64,000 bases of DNA from Chryseobacterium jejuense (lineage in GTDB: Bacteria; Bacteroidota; Bacteroidia; Flavobacteriales; Weeksellaceae). A program made the translations under genes and the position numbers. Under the pieces are notes generated by a model that saw only the letters and a list, made by a program, of their open reading frames with translations, had not been told where the DNA came from and did not search any database. Numbering within the stretch: the stretch's first letter is position 1; every line of letters starts with the position of its first letter. The stretch is taken from assembly GCF_017877355.1 (NCBI RefSeq), contig NZ_JAGIPR010000004.1, positions 1 to 64,000 on the forward strand, in the 5' to 3' direction. Of this stretch, positions 7,147 through 16,785 are shown in pieces.

Positions 7147-8526
7147 ATGGAAAGTAAAAAAGAATTCTTTTTGGAATGCTACAAGCTAGGCATCATTAAA
7201 TTTGGAAGGTTTACCTTGAAAAGTGGTATCGAAAGCCCTTTTTATGTAGACTTAAGACCTTTGGCTTCAGATCCTAAAATCTTAAAAAATCTGGCTAATT
7301 ATTTATTGGAAATGCTTCCATTGGATAATTTTGATTTAATATGTGGAGTTCCTTATGCTGCTCTTCCTATGGCAACAGCAATGTCACTGGAAAGCTATAT
7401 TCCATTAATTATTAAAAGAAAAGAAGCGAAAAGCTACGGTACCAAAAAACTGATTGAAGGAATTTATCAGAAAGGGCAAAACTGCCTATTGGTAGAAGAT
7501 GTTATCACTTCAGGAAAATCTTTACTAGAGACCATTCCGGAAATAGAACAGGAAGATCTTAAAGTTTCTGACATTGTAGTAGTACTGGACAGAGAACAGG
7601 GTGGAAAACAACTTTTAGAAAGCAAAGGATATAGAGTACACACTCTTTTCAATATTTCAGAAGTATGTGGAGTTCTTCAGGAGACTGGTGAGTTATCGGA
7701 CGAAGAAGTGAAAAGAATTCAGGACTTCTTACAGGGTAACCACATTCAGTTTGAAGAAGAAACGAGAGCTTCTTATGAACAAAAACTAAGCAATACCCAA
7801 CATTCTGTTTCAAAAAAATTACTGGAAACAGCTTTAGCAAAAAAATCTAACCTGATTGCTTCGGCTGATGTTACAACGACTCAGGAATTATTAGCATTTG
7901 CTGAAAAAGTGGGTCCGCATATCATTGCTTTAAAGACACACATCGATATTATTTCTGATTTTGAGTATGAAAAAACAATCACTCCCTTAAAAGAGATCGC
8001 TGCAAGACACCAGTTCTTATTAATGGAGGACAGAAAATTTGCAGACATAGGAAATACTCAGGAGTTACAGTTTACAAGTGGAGTTTTCAAAATTACAGAT
8101 TGGGCTGATTTTGTAACCTCTCAGGTTATTGGTGGTTTTGAATCTCTAGATTGCTTCAAAAATGTGGGAGTAGTAGCGATTGTTGGAATGTCTTCAAAAG
8201 GCACATTAACTACAGCCAGCTACCGTGAAGAAGCATTAAAAGTAGCTGTATCTCATCCTAATGTAATTGGTGGAGTTTCTCAGAATAAAATCCCTGAAGA
8301 TCTTTTATTATTCACTCCAGGGGTAAACCTTGCAGATTCAGGAGATGGAAAAGGACAACAGTATAATACTCCGGAGCATGTTTTCAAAACTTTACACACA
8401 GATTTCATCATTGTAGGAAGAGGAATCTATAAGTCTGAAGATCCGGAAGCAGCAGCAGTTACCTATAAAAATGAAGGTTGGAGTGCCTATATTAATTCTT
8501 TGGAAAAAAAAGCAATTCAGAACTAA
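7147..8526 (+). CDS. Bifunctional UMP synthase (OPRT-OMP decarboxylase)
   Basis: It carries out the last two steps of de novo pyrimidine synthesis, orotate to OMP to UMP. The protein is 459 residues. Residues 1-205 are orotate phosphoribosyltransferase, with KRKEAKSYGTKK near 85 and the PRPP loop CLLVEDVITSGKSLLE near 117. Residues 220-459 are OMP decarboxylase with the catalytic K/D/K/D set in LKTHID and EDRKFADIGNT, then TPGV and IIVGRGI. The order and the motif forms are those of eukaryotic UMPS rather than of the usual separate bacterial pyrE and pyrF. Co-located symbols would be pyrE/pyrF. It has its own promoter box and no operon partner. Confidence 0.95.
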   Translation: MESKKEFFLECYKLGIIKFGRFTLKSGIESPFYVDLRPLASDPKILKNLANYLLEMLPLDNFDLICGVPYAALPMATAMSLESYIPLIIKRKEAKSYGTKKLIEGIYQKGQNCLLVEDVITSGKSLLETIPEIEQEDLKVSDIVVVLDREQGGKQLLESKGYRVHTLFNISEVCGVLQETGELSDEEVKRIQDFLQGNHIQFEEETRASYEQKLSNTQHSVSKKLLETALAKKSNLIASADVTTTQELLAFAEKVGPHIIALKTHIDIISDFEYEKTITPLKEIAARHQFLLMEDRKFADIGNTQELQFTSGVFKITDWADFVTSQVIGGFESLDCFKNVGVVAIVGMSSKGTLTTASYREEALKVAVSHPNVIGGVSQNKIPEDLLLFTPGVNLADSGDGKGQQYNTPEHVFKTLHTDFIIVGRGIYKSEDPEAAAVTYKNEGWSAYINSLEKKAIQN

Positions 8527-8554
8527 AATCCTATAAAGTATATACAAAATAAAC

Positions 8555-8562
8555 TATATTTG
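8555..8562 (+). promoter_or_regulatory. TAnnTTTG box supporting a TTG start
   Basis: TATATTTG lies 17 bp before the TTG at 8580. The predicted short leader contains no ATG in the right frame, which supports TTG as the start of the downstream gene. Confidence 0.55.
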
Positions 8563-8579
8563 AGCTTTATCACGGATAT

Positions 8580-11402
8580 TTGAAAAAGATCAGCATTTGC
8601 ATTATTTTATTTTGTGGAGTTATACAGATTTCTGCACAGAAAGATAGTATATACATTGGAGCAAAACTCTCTCCTGACAGGAAAACCCTTGAGGTGAATC
8701 AGGAGATTGTTTATTACAATCATTCAGGCAAAGACCTGCAGACAGTAAAACTTCTGAATTGGATTTCCGCCTATAACAAACGTGGAACATCTTTGGTTTA
8801 CAGAAAACTGGAAGACCGAAATAATGATTTGCATTTTGCAAAGAGCCATGAACTGGGAAAACTTCTGGAACTTAATATTAAAGATTCAGAAAACCAGAAA
8901 ATATCAGTCAATTCAATTTCAGATGAAAACCTTTTTCTTCCTCTGAAACAAGTCTTAAAACCCGGCGAAAGCGTTACTCTGCAGCTCAACTACCGTATGC
9001 AGCTTCCCGATAAAAAATTTACGGGATATGGAACATCCGGTCAGAATACTGCTTTAAAATATTTCTTTATTGTTCCGGATCATTTTGATCCGGACAATAT
9101 TTCTGAAAGAAAATACCACGATATTGAAGAACCGGTAAGTTTCAATACTTTCTGGACTGTAAATTTTGATATTCCGGTGAACAGTTTCATCGAAAGTAAT
9201 CTGCCGCAAATTCAGATGAATTCTTTTCAGGGCTATCTGGATTCAGACCCTGAATTTTCAGTTTCTCCAAATACTTATCCTATTGTAAAAGCCAATATTG
9301 ACGGCGCTGATATTGAAGTAAAGTTTGGCTATAACCTTAAGCCCGAAGAGAAACAAAATCTGGAGTTTTACTTACCTCTTCATTTAAAATTTCTCAAAGA
9401 AAAAATAGGTTCTCTTCCGAAAAGCATATTTATTTCAGATAAATTCAGAACCAAAGAAGATTTCTTCGGGAATAATGATATTACTTTCTGGAAATTCAGA
9501 TTTCAGCTATTTACAGATGCGGAAAAAACTGATCTTGATTATTTCGGAATCATTACCAAAAAAGTTCTGGATGAGAAAATCATTGCAGATAAGCAAAAAG
9601 ATCATTGGTTTAAAAATGGTTTAAAATCCTATCTTGAAATCCACTATCTGAAAAAATTCTATAAAGACACCAAACTTTTAGGGGCACTCCCTGAAACCAA
9701 ATTACTGGGGCTCAAACCCTTAAAGTTGTTTCATGCCTCTAAGGTAAAACTTATAGACCGTTACGGACTGACTTATCAATATATCATGCTTCAAAATCTG
9801 GATCAGAAAATTGATGAAGATTTCAACAGTTTAAGTAACTTCAATGACATGGCTATCAGTAGCTTTGAAACAGGAAGTCTGTTCAATTATTCTGCTGATA
9901 AAATGGGCGATCAGTCTTTTAATAATCTTGTAAAAGAGTATGTTTCAAAAAGTTCAGGAAGTAGAATTAATCCGGATGATTTTTTGAAAAAACTATCAGA
10001 AAAAGAAAAATCGGCCCATTATCTTGAAAATTTTTTCGAACAGAAAAACAGGGTAAATTTTAAGCTGAAACATATTAGTAAAGAAAATGATTCTTTACAG
10101 ATTAAAATCGCAAAAAATACAGACGTTTCTATTCCAGTAAAGCTTGAAACCGAAACCAGAGAGGGCAAAAAAAAATTTTATTGGATAGAAACAGAAGAAA
10201 ATGAGAAAATAAAAGAAATTTCTCTTCCTGCATCAGATAACATTTATAAAGTAACCTTAAATAATGGCTACATTTTTCCAGAGTCCAGTTATCGGGATAA
10301 CTTCCTGTATGCCAAAGGTATATTTTCAAATACAAAAAGAATTAAGTTTAAACTCATAAAGGATATTCCAAATCCTGAATACAACGAAATTTATGTAAGC
10401 CCTAGAGTTCGATTCAACAATACTTATGATAAGTTTTTGTTGGGGGCTAACTTTAAAAACCAGTCATTTTTTGACCAGAAATTCCTGTATTCATTTACTC
10501 CAACATACAGTACAGGAACAGGAAAACTGACCGGTTCAGGAAGTGTATCCTATTCTTTCCTGCCTGCTGAAAGTATCTTCAGGAGTATTACATTTGGAGT
10601 TTCCGGATCATACTTTCATTATGATTATGACTTAGCGTACAGAAAAGGTTCTGTATTTTCAACCCTAAACTTCAGAAAAAACCCAAGAAGTACGATAAGC
10701 AGAAGTCTTGGTGTTTCCTATAACTATTTTGAAAGAGATCTGAGCCCTGTCATGATTGCCATTGATGATTATAAAAAATACAATCTTTGGGGACTGGGAT
10801 ATAGCTATAGTGACAGTCAGATGATTCATGAGAAAAGTTTAAGTCTGAGTGCACAGGGTATGGAAGATTTCAATAAAATTACCGCTGAAGGATTCTACAG
10901 ATGGGAATTTGCTCCAAGACAAAAGTTAAGTGTCCGTTTATTTGCCGGATATTTCCTTAGAAATGATACGCGTAATAATTTATTCAACTATGGAATTTCA
11001 AGGGTATCCAATTATACATTCTCCTATAATCTTTTGGGCGAAAGTGCCAGCAGTGGCCTTCTTTCTCAACAGTTTATTTTAGCTGACGGCGGATTTAAAT
11101 CATTTCTTCCGGGAACGGTTAACCAATGGATCACTTCTGTGAATGTAGATTCCAGCATATGGAAAATATTTCATGTGTATGCCGATGCCGGAATGTATAA
11201 AAACAAAGATCATTCTGCAAAATTCATCTGGGACAGTGGGATTAAGGTAAGGATCATTCCAGATTTCCTGGAGGTTTATTTTCCGGTGCAGTCTTCATTG
11301 GGATTTGAACCCGGATTTAAAGATTATGCAAAACGTATCCGATATACACTGATTCTTAATCTCGGATCCATCATCAATGCAGCAAGAAGAGGCTGGTATT
11401 AA
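8580..11402 (+). CDS. Outer-membrane protein with inactive M1-like domain
   Basis: This is a 940-residue protein starting at TTG, fixed by a clear signal peptide (MKKISICIILFCGVIQISAQ). Residues 20-220 look like the N-terminal beta domain of M1 aminopeptidases. Around residues 320-360 lies the segment expected to hold the zinc site. There I read KKVLDEKIIAD and then WFKNGLKSYLEI, where active enzymes have HEXXH and a NEGFA-like element. HEXXH is absent, so zinc peptidase activity is unlikely. Residues 620-940 are rich in alternating aromatic/polar strands and end LNLGSIINAARRGWY, suggesting a C-terminal barrel. The domain assignment is an inference from shape; the role may be binding or assembly at the outer membrane. 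Confidence 0.65.
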   Translation: MKKISICIILFCGVIQISAQKDSIYIGAKLSPDRKTLEVNQEIVYYNHSGKDLQTVKLLNWISAYNKRGTSLVYRKLEDRNNDLHFAKSHELGKLLELNIKDSENQKISVNSISDENLFLPLKQVLKPGESVTLQLNYRMQLPDKKFTGYGTSGQNTALKYFFIVPDHFDPDNISERKYHDIEEPVSFNTFWTVNFDIPVNSFIESNLPQIQMNSFQGYLDSDPEFSVSPNTYPIVKANIDGADIEVKFGYNLKPEEKQNLEFYLPLHLKFLKEKIGSLPKSIFISDKFRTKEDFFGNNDITFWKFRFQLFTDAEKTDLDYFGIITKKVLDEKIIADKQKDHWFKNGLKSYLEIHYLKKFYKDTKLLGALPETKLLGLKPLKLFHASKVKLIDRYGLTYQYIMLQNLDQKIDEDFNSLSNFNDMAISSFETGSLFNYSADKMGDQSFNNLVKEYVSKSSGSRINPDDFLKKLSEKEKSAHYLENFFEQKNRVNFKLKHISKENDSLQIKIAKNTDVSIPVKLETETREGKKKFYWIETEENEKIKEISLPASDNIYKVTLNNGYIFPESSYRDNFLYAKGIFSNTKRIKFKLIKDIPNPEYNEIYVSPRVRFNNTYDKFLLGANFKNQSFFDQKFLYSFTPTYSTGTGKLTGSGSVSYSFLPAESIFRSITFGVSGSYFHYDYDLAYRKGSVFSTLNFRKNPRSTISRSLGVSYNYFERDLSPVMIAIDDYKKYNLWGLGYSYSDSQMIHEKSLSLSAQGMEDFNKITAEGFYRWEFAPRQKLSVRLFAGYFLRNDTRNNLFNYGISRVSNYTFSYNLLGESASSGLLSQQFILADGGFKSFLPGTVNQWITSVNVDSSIWKIFHVYADAGMYKNKDHSAKFIWDSGIKVRIIPDFLEVYFPVQSSLGFEPGFKDYAKRIRYTLILNLGSIINAARRGWY

Positions 11403-11407
11403 AAATA

Positions 11408-11437
11408 AAGGAACAGCTTATAAGTAAGATGCTCCTT
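11408..11437. terminator. Imperfect hairpin between convergent genes
   Basis: AAGGA (11408-11412) pairs with TCCTT (11433-11437), with partial pairing inside. It lies between the ends of two convergent genes. It is weak, with only short T runs. Confidence 0.3.
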
Positions 11438-11455
11438 ATCAAAAATATTGAAAAA

Positions 11456-12265
11456 CTAATCTTTTACAATTTTTTGTGAAACAGGAGCATTGTTAACAGT
11501 TCCTGTCACAATATAAGTTCCCTTCGGGAGTTCAGTAATATCTATATTCTGGGCAAATTTTGTAGGCGATTTTTTCACAACCTGCCTGAAAGTATCATAT
11601 ATTTTTACATCTTTGATCTGCATTCCGAAAAGCACATTTCCATCTTTAACAAAAGGATTCTGCACAAAGCCTGCTTTTGCAGCTCCTTCAGCAGAAAAAT
11701 CTGCCATATTATCACTGTTATTCTCTAAAGTCCTTCTGATTGCTGTTGAGGCTGTAGGAGAAGGAGCTGGTCCATCCCCTTTAAACTGATCTGCGTTAGC
11801 CCCATAGCCTACAAAATCCAACACATTGGAAGATGAAGGGTTCACTACCTGTACAATATTTCCTGCCAATGCCAGCTTTCCGGATGTTCCTGAAATTCTT
11901 ATTCCAACAGATTTATTGGGGGTACCATCAAAATTTGTAACTGTAGTTGCTATAAAATCCGGTGTTGGCAATGCCTCTACTCCACCATCCACTGCTGCTT
12001 CCTGAATCAGATAGGTTTCCTCTGGCCCCAACGTAAAATCCGGCAGTGTATGATATTCTGTAAAAGCTCCAATTGCGGGAGCATATTGTATACTTGCTCC
12101 TGTTAAAGAAGCCAGAGTGGTTCCTATATTTTTCAGGACAATATAATTATTTTTGAAAACCGCCCCTGAATTCCCATTTCCGCCGTAGATCTCATTGATC
12201 ACAATTTGGGCATTGGTAAAAGCTGTCATCACAACTAAACCAGCAATAGTAAAGATTTTTTTCAT
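11456..12265 (-). CDS. Secreted lamin-tail-like protein with T9SS tail
   Basis: This is a 269-residue protein with a Sec signal peptide (residues 1-19, ending TNA). Residues 20-180 begin IVINEIYGGNGNSGA and contain YIVLKNIG and VLDFVGYG, as in lamin-tail (LTD) domains of secreted bacterial proteins, which often sit beside nucleases or adhesins. Residues 195-269 are a type A T9SS sorting domain (VKIYDTFRQVVKK, then ELPKGTYIVTGTVNN and QKIVKD at the end). That tail sends the protein through the type IX machine to the cell surface. The final 30 residues are nearly the same as in the neighbouring 12437-13243 protein. The function of the passenger is unknown. Confidence 0.85.
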   Translation of the reverse strand: MKKIFTIAGLVVMTAFTNAQIVINEIYGGNGNSGAVFKNNYIVLKNIGTTLASLTGASIQYAPAIGAFTEYHTLPDFTLGPEETYLIQEAAVDGGVEALPTPDFIATTVTNFDGTPNKSVGIRISGTSGKLALAGNIVQVVNPSSSNVLDFVGYGANADQFKGDGPAPSPTASTAIRRTLENNSDNMADFSAEGAAKAGFVQNPFVKDGNVLFGMQIKDVKIYDTFRQVVKKSPTKFAQNIDITELPKGTYIVTGTVNNAPVSQKIVKD

Positions 12266-12379
12266 ATAAATAATTTTAGAAATGGGATTGTATTAAAAAC
12301 ATCAAAAACAATACCTTTTAATTGGAAATTTACAAAAAAACATCTATAAATATGTTATAAAGTTTAAATGAATAAGCAT

Positions 12380-12413
12380 AAAAAAATCCGGCCATTTCTT
12401 CGAAATGGCCGGA
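12380..12413 (-). terminator. Strong terminator after T9SS cargo gene
   Basis: Arms 12387-12398 and 12402-12413 form a perfect 12-bp stem (TCCGGCCATTTC) with a 3-nt loop. It is followed by T7 on the minus strand and ends the 12437-13243 transcript. Confidence 0.92.
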
Positions 12414-12436
12414 CTCTATTTTAATCTAAAACGAAA

Positions 12437-13243
12437 TTAGTCTTTTAAGATTTTTTGAGATACTGCTTCGTTATTTACTGTACCTGTTACGATATAGTTT
12501 CCTTTTGCTAATTCAGAAACGTTTATGGTTCCGTTTTGTTTTACAGAAGCTTCTTTTACAAGCTGTCCGAACATATTGAAAACTTTAACATCTCTAACAT
12601 CAGCTCCGAAAGTGATTTCGTTGTTTTTAACGAAAGTGTTTTTTACGAAGTTAGCGATAGATTTCCCTTTATTGATTTCTGTAACAGCTAAAGAACCATT
12701 AGCAACAGTTTTGATAACGATATTGTCCAAATAAGCTCTAAAAGAAGTAGTCGGAGTTTCAAATGTAACTGTTGAATTTGCCTGTCCTCCGGTAAACGTT
12801 ACTGTTTTTGATTCAGGAGTACCACTCATTACAGCAGAATAAGATACAGTTTGATCTGTCAGGTTAGTTACTTTTACAATGATAGTACTTGGAGTAGCTG
12901 TCCAACCCTTAACATCAAAAGTGATTACTACATTACCTCCATCAGTTGATAAATCCAAAGATTTTGAAGTCATAGTTCCGATAACAGAACCTGTTCCTAA
13001 TTTCGCCATACCTCCTGCACTGTATACTTTCGCACCACTAGGGAAGTTGGCAACTGGAGGAATTGGGTTAGTAGCGCCTCCTGGATTGTAAACGTCTGTT
13101 CCACTAGGAGCTGAAGTACCTGTTGAAGCTGTATTACCACCAGCTGTGTAAGCAGCAAAATCCTCAGATAAAGCTATTGTTTGTTGAGCAAAAATTCCAC
13201 TTGCTACAACAACTGTAGCAAAAAACGAATAAAGTTTTTTCAT
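12437..13243 (-). CDS. Secreted T9SS cargo protein, unknown function
   Basis: This is a 268-residue protein with a signal peptide ending at FAQ (residue 19). Residues 20-180 are Gly/Ser/Thr-rich and strand-forming. They include SKSLDLSTDGGNVVITFDVKGW and YLDNIVIK, which resembles the jelly-roll ligand-binding domains found in many T9SS cargo proteins. Residues 190-268 are a type A sorting domain (VKVFNMFGQLVKEA, ELAKGNYIVTGTVNN, QKILKD). The hairpin terminator separates it from the similar gene at 11456. The two probably arose by duplication, at least of the sorting domain. The binding target is unknown. Confidence 0.82.
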   Translation of the reverse strand: MKKLYSFFATVVVASGIFAQQTIALSEDFAAYTAGGNTASTGTSAPSGTDVYNPGGATNPIPPVANFPSGAKVYSAGGMAKLGTGSVIGTMTSKSLDLSTDGGNVVITFDVKGWTATPSTIIVKVTNLTDQTVSYSAVMSGTPESKTVTFTGGQANSTVTFETPTTSFRAYLDNIVIKTVANGSLAVTEINKGKSIANFVKNTFVKNNEITFGADVRDVKVFNMFGQLVKEASVKQNGTINVSELAKGNYIVTGTVNNEAVSQKILKD

Positions 13244-13393
13244 GATTTAAAATTTTATTTATTAATAATTTACACGGTAAAATTACATCAATTTTCGAAT
13301 TTAACACAATAAATAAGTTAACTTTTTGTTAATAATAGTTGGTCCATTGCCATTAACATTTTTTAATTACTTTTACGAATTATTTTTCAGGAG

Positions 13394-16300
13394 TTGCAGA
13401 ATATTTTTATCCTATTCATTGTTTTTTTCTTTGGCATATTTTCAGGAAATGCTCAGGTATTTTCATGGAAAAATCCCAACGTTCCTGAAGACAGTGTTAA
13501 AAAAGACAGTATTCTCACCGCAAGGCTTGAACAGGATATTTTTGCAAAAGACACCCTAGACTTTATCCGGACTCATAACAGAATTGTTGTTGACGAGGCT
13601 GTTTTGGCAAAAAATGATAAAAAAAGATTTTTAGGGGAGCTTAACTCCAAAGGTTCCATTATCCGTGGAATTACATTTGGTAATAATCAGGGCCAGTCTG
13701 TACAAAGTTCTATGGATCTTCAGATATCTGGACGACTTTCCAAAGATGTCACTATTTTGGCTAGTATTTCCGATCATAATTTACCCATTCAGGCTGATGG
13801 ATATACCCAGACTCTAGAAGAGTTTGACAAAATTTACATGCAGCTGAACATTAAGGATAAATCTATTCTCAGAGCCGGACACCTTGACCTTATGGAGTCT
13901 AAAAATTATTTTGCCAAATACCAGAGACGAAGTATGGGGATTCAGTTTCAGACGGAATTTGGGAAAGAAAATAAAACGTTTGTGGATATTTCTGCCGGTG
14001 TAGCACGAAGTGAATTTCACAGAATCCGTTTCCAGGGGGTTGAAGGAAACCAGGGACCTTACCGTTTGACAGGGAAAAATGGAGAACAGTTCATTACTTT
14101 GATCTCAGGTTCTGAACAGGTATTTATTGACGGTATCTTGATGAAACGTGGGGAAAACCAGGACTATGTTATCAACTATAACACAGGTGAGGTTACCTTT
14201 ACCAGTTTCCGTCCTATTTTCCAGCAGAACTTCATCACCATTTCATACAACTACGCCAATAGGAATTATTCAAGATATTTATTTACCGGAAAGCTTGAGC
14301 ATCAAAGGGAAAAATTCAAGGTTGGGTTGAATTGGTTCATGGAAAATGATAACAAAAATGCTCCTCTTGCCTTAAGTTTATCAAAAGAAGATGAACAGAT
14401 TCTGGCCAACGCAGGAAATGATCCTAATCTAATGTACGCTCCGTCGGGAGTTGTTACGGAGTATGATGTTAACAAAATTTTATACCGCTTAAATCCTGCT
14501 GGAAATTTCTATGAACTTTCCACAGATCCTAATGAAACGCTTTATCAGGTATCATTTACTTATTTCGGAGCTAACCAGGGAGATTATAAAACGGCAAAAA
14601 CAACCAATAACGGACGTGTTTTTGAGTATGTCGGACCCAATGCCGGGGATTACAAAGCGGTAAGAAAACTTCCTTCGCCACAGAAATCTCAGGTATTCTC
14701 TCTTAATTCTGAATATCTACTGAATGAAGGAAAAATAGGTGCAGATATTTCCCTGAGTAATTATGACGTCAACCTATTTTCATCTAAAGATTCTGATCAG
14801 AATACAGGGTATGCTTATCGTATCTTTGGAAATAAAACCTTTACAAAAAGCTCTTGGAAAGGTACTCCAAGCTTTGAATACCAGTATATAGACAAACAGT
14901 TCCATATCCTGGACCGTATTAATGATGTGGAATTCTCCAGAGACTTCAACTTAACACAGGAGTTTAACAAAAAAACTCAAAATCGTTTTATCTTCAGCTT
15001 TTTAAACAAGTGGAATAATAAATCTACTTTAAATTACCGTATCAATTACTTAAATGAGCAGGATTCTTATAAGGGTATTAAAAATGATCTTGATTTCGGC
15101 TGGATCACCGGGAAATTCTTTACAAAAGGAAATCTATCTTACCTGAGCACCAATGCAATAATTCAGGATACCAAATTTATCCGTGGTGGAATTTCAACAG
15201 AATTTACAGGAAAGAAAGGAAGTTGGGCTATAGGAGGAAGTATGGAGCATAATGAGAAGAAATACAATGATACCCAGCTTATGGATGTCACAAGTTTTAG
15301 CTGGAAAGAAATTTTTGTTCAAAAGAAAATTGGAGACAGTACCCGTACAAAATTACTTGCCAAAGTATACATGAGAGATAATGACTCTGTTCGTGACAAC
15401 AGGCTTCAGAATATGAATAATATACTGGGAATCATGGCGGAAAGTCAGATTATCAAAACAGAAAGAACAACTTTAAATGCATTGATTCATTACAGAAAAT
15501 TCTTTTATTCAGGAATAGAAGGTGATGTCACTAGAAATAATGACTTTGTAGTTGGAAATATTCTTTACAATCAACAGCTTTTCAGAAACGGAATGCGTTT
15601 ACAGGCGTTCTATGAGCTTGGAAACGGACAGGAAGCACAAAGGGAATTTCAGTATATTAAAGTAACGGATGGCCAAGGTGTTTATAAATGGACTGACTAC
15701 AACGGTGATGGTATTCAGCAGCTTGATGAATTTGAAATTGCCGAATATTCCGACCTAGCTAAATACATCAGGGTTTATACCAATTCTGTACGATACATTC
15801 CATCCAATAAAAACAAATTACAGTTGGCTTTATTTGTAAATCCTGCTATTGTCTTTAATTCGGAAAATGCTTTCTTAAAGCGCTGGAACTTCAATATTTC
15901 ATTAAATTCTCAAAATTCATTCTATAAAAAAGATAAGGTTTTGGTACTAAATCCGTTTGAGAAAAACAGCGATCAGATCCTTAAAAATCAAAATATTTTA
16001 ACCTCGGTACAATTCAATCCGACCGATAAATCCGGATGGAATGGAAACTACCGATTCATTACAAATGACAACCTTATCAATGCTAATTTCAGTAATGAAG
16101 AACGTGAACAGACTTCCCATTTCCTGAATATTGGATATTGGTTTAATAAGGAGTTCAGGATAGACTGGGAAAACTCTGTTCATGATATCAAAAATACTTC
16201 ACAGTTATTTGTAACAAGAGATTACCGTTTAAATAATTTTGAAACCAAACCAAAGGCCACCTATAAATTTACAGATGCCATTCAGGCAGAACTTTCTTCT

Positions 16301-16621
16301 GCTTACCGCCAAAAGCAAAGGGTAGATGGTGAAGAGTTATTAAAAGCTTTTGATATTACCGGAACCATCCAATGGGAATTCAGAAAGACTTCCATTCGTG
16401 GAAATTTCTCTTTCATCAATAATAATTTCAATGGTAATAATTTCAGCATTGTAGGAAACCAGATGCTTGATGGGCTGAAACCCGGAAAAAACCAGGTATG
16501 GAGTGTATTCATCCAACAGGCAATTAATTCATTTATCCAATTGAACTTAAATTACGAAGGAAGAAATTCCGGGGAAAGAACTATTCATATTGGAAGCATG
16601 CAGGTAAAAGCAAGTTTCTAG
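13394..16621 (+). CDS. Large outer-membrane beta-barrel protein
   Basis: This is a 1075-residue protein. The start is TTG 13394, the only start that leaves the signal peptide whole (MQNIFILFIVFFFGIFSGNAQ). The body is one long run of alternating polar/aromatic strands (for example YVINYNTGEVTFTSFRP near 255 and FITISYNYANRNYSRYLF near 285). The last strand ends with MQVKASF, as expected for an outer-membrane barrel. Around residue 770 an EF-hand-like loop, DYNGDGIQQLDEFE, could bind calcium. I do not recognise a TonB plug. It resembles the large SprA-like or otherwise uncharacterised barrels conserved in Bacteroidota, but it is too short to be SprA. The tRNA-modification gene downstream has its own promoter. 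Confidence 0.72.
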   Translation: MQNIFILFIVFFFGIFSGNAQVFSWKNPNVPEDSVKKDSILTARLEQDIFAKDTLDFIRTHNRIVVDEAVLAKNDKKRFLGELNSKGSIIRGITFGNNQGQSVQSSMDLQISGRLSKDVTILASISDHNLPIQADGYTQTLEEFDKIYMQLNIKDKSILRAGHLDLMESKNYFAKYQRRSMGIQFQTEFGKENKTFVDISAGVARSEFHRIRFQGVEGNQGPYRLTGKNGEQFITLISGSEQVFIDGILMKRGENQDYVINYNTGEVTFTSFRPIFQQNFITISYNYANRNYSRYLFTGKLEHQREKFKVGLNWFMENDNKNAPLALSLSKEDEQILANAGNDPNLMYAPSGVVTEYDVNKILYRLNPAGNFYELSTDPNETLYQVSFTYFGANQGDYKTAKTTNNGRVFEYVGPNAGDYKAVRKLPSPQKSQVFSLNSEYLLNEGKIGADISLSNYDVNLFSSKDSDQNTGYAYRIFGNKTFTKSSWKGTPSFEYQYIDKQFHILDRINDVEFSRDFNLTQEFNKKTQNRFIFSFLNKWNNKSTLNYRINYLNEQDSYKGIKNDLDFGWITGKFFTKGNLSYLSTNAIIQDTKFIRGGISTEFTGKKGSWAIGGSMEHNEKKYNDTQLMDVTSFSWKEIFVQKKIGDSTRTKLLAKVYMRDNDSVRDNRLQNMNNILGIMAESQIIKTERTTLNALIHYRKFFYSGIEGDVTRNNDFVVGNILYNQQLFRNGMRLQAFYELGNGQEAQREFQYIKVTDGQGVYKWTDYNGDGIQQLDEFEIAEYSDLAKYIRVYTNSVRYIPSNKNKLQLALFVNPAIVFNSENAFLKRWNFNISLNSQNSFYKKDKVLVLNPFEKNSDQILKNQNILTSVQFNPTDKSGWNGNYRFITNDNLINANFSNEEREQTSHFLNIGYWFNKEFRIDWENSVHDIKNTSQLFVTRDYRLNNFETKPKATYKFTDAIQAELSSAYRQKQRVDGEELLKAFDITGTIQWEFRKTSIRGNFSFINNNFNGNNFSIVGNQMLDGLKPGKNQVWSVFIQQAINSFIQLNLNYEGRNSGERTIHIGSMQVKASF

Positions 16622-16773
16622 AAACCCCAAGGTTTGAGGTTAGTTATTATTCATAAACTTTAAATTCTCCCACTCTCATACCCTAAAACCCTTACACTCT
16701 AATCTAAAACACTTTTCAAACTCATCATTTACAGTAATAGATAATATCATATTTTCTAGTATTCAGAATTTTG

Positions 16774-16781
16774 TAAATTTG
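16774..16781 (+). promoter_or_regulatory. TAnnTTTG promoter box for dus
   Basis: TAAATTTG lies four bases before the ATG at 16786, a spacing that implies a leaderless or nearly leaderless mRNA. Confidence 0.65.
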
Positions 16782-16785
16782 CACC

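Noticed and set aside
13326..13559. Plus-strand 77-codon frame over the start of the large barrel gene
   Set aside because: It is an out-of-frame shadow of the 13394 gene with its signal-peptide region.
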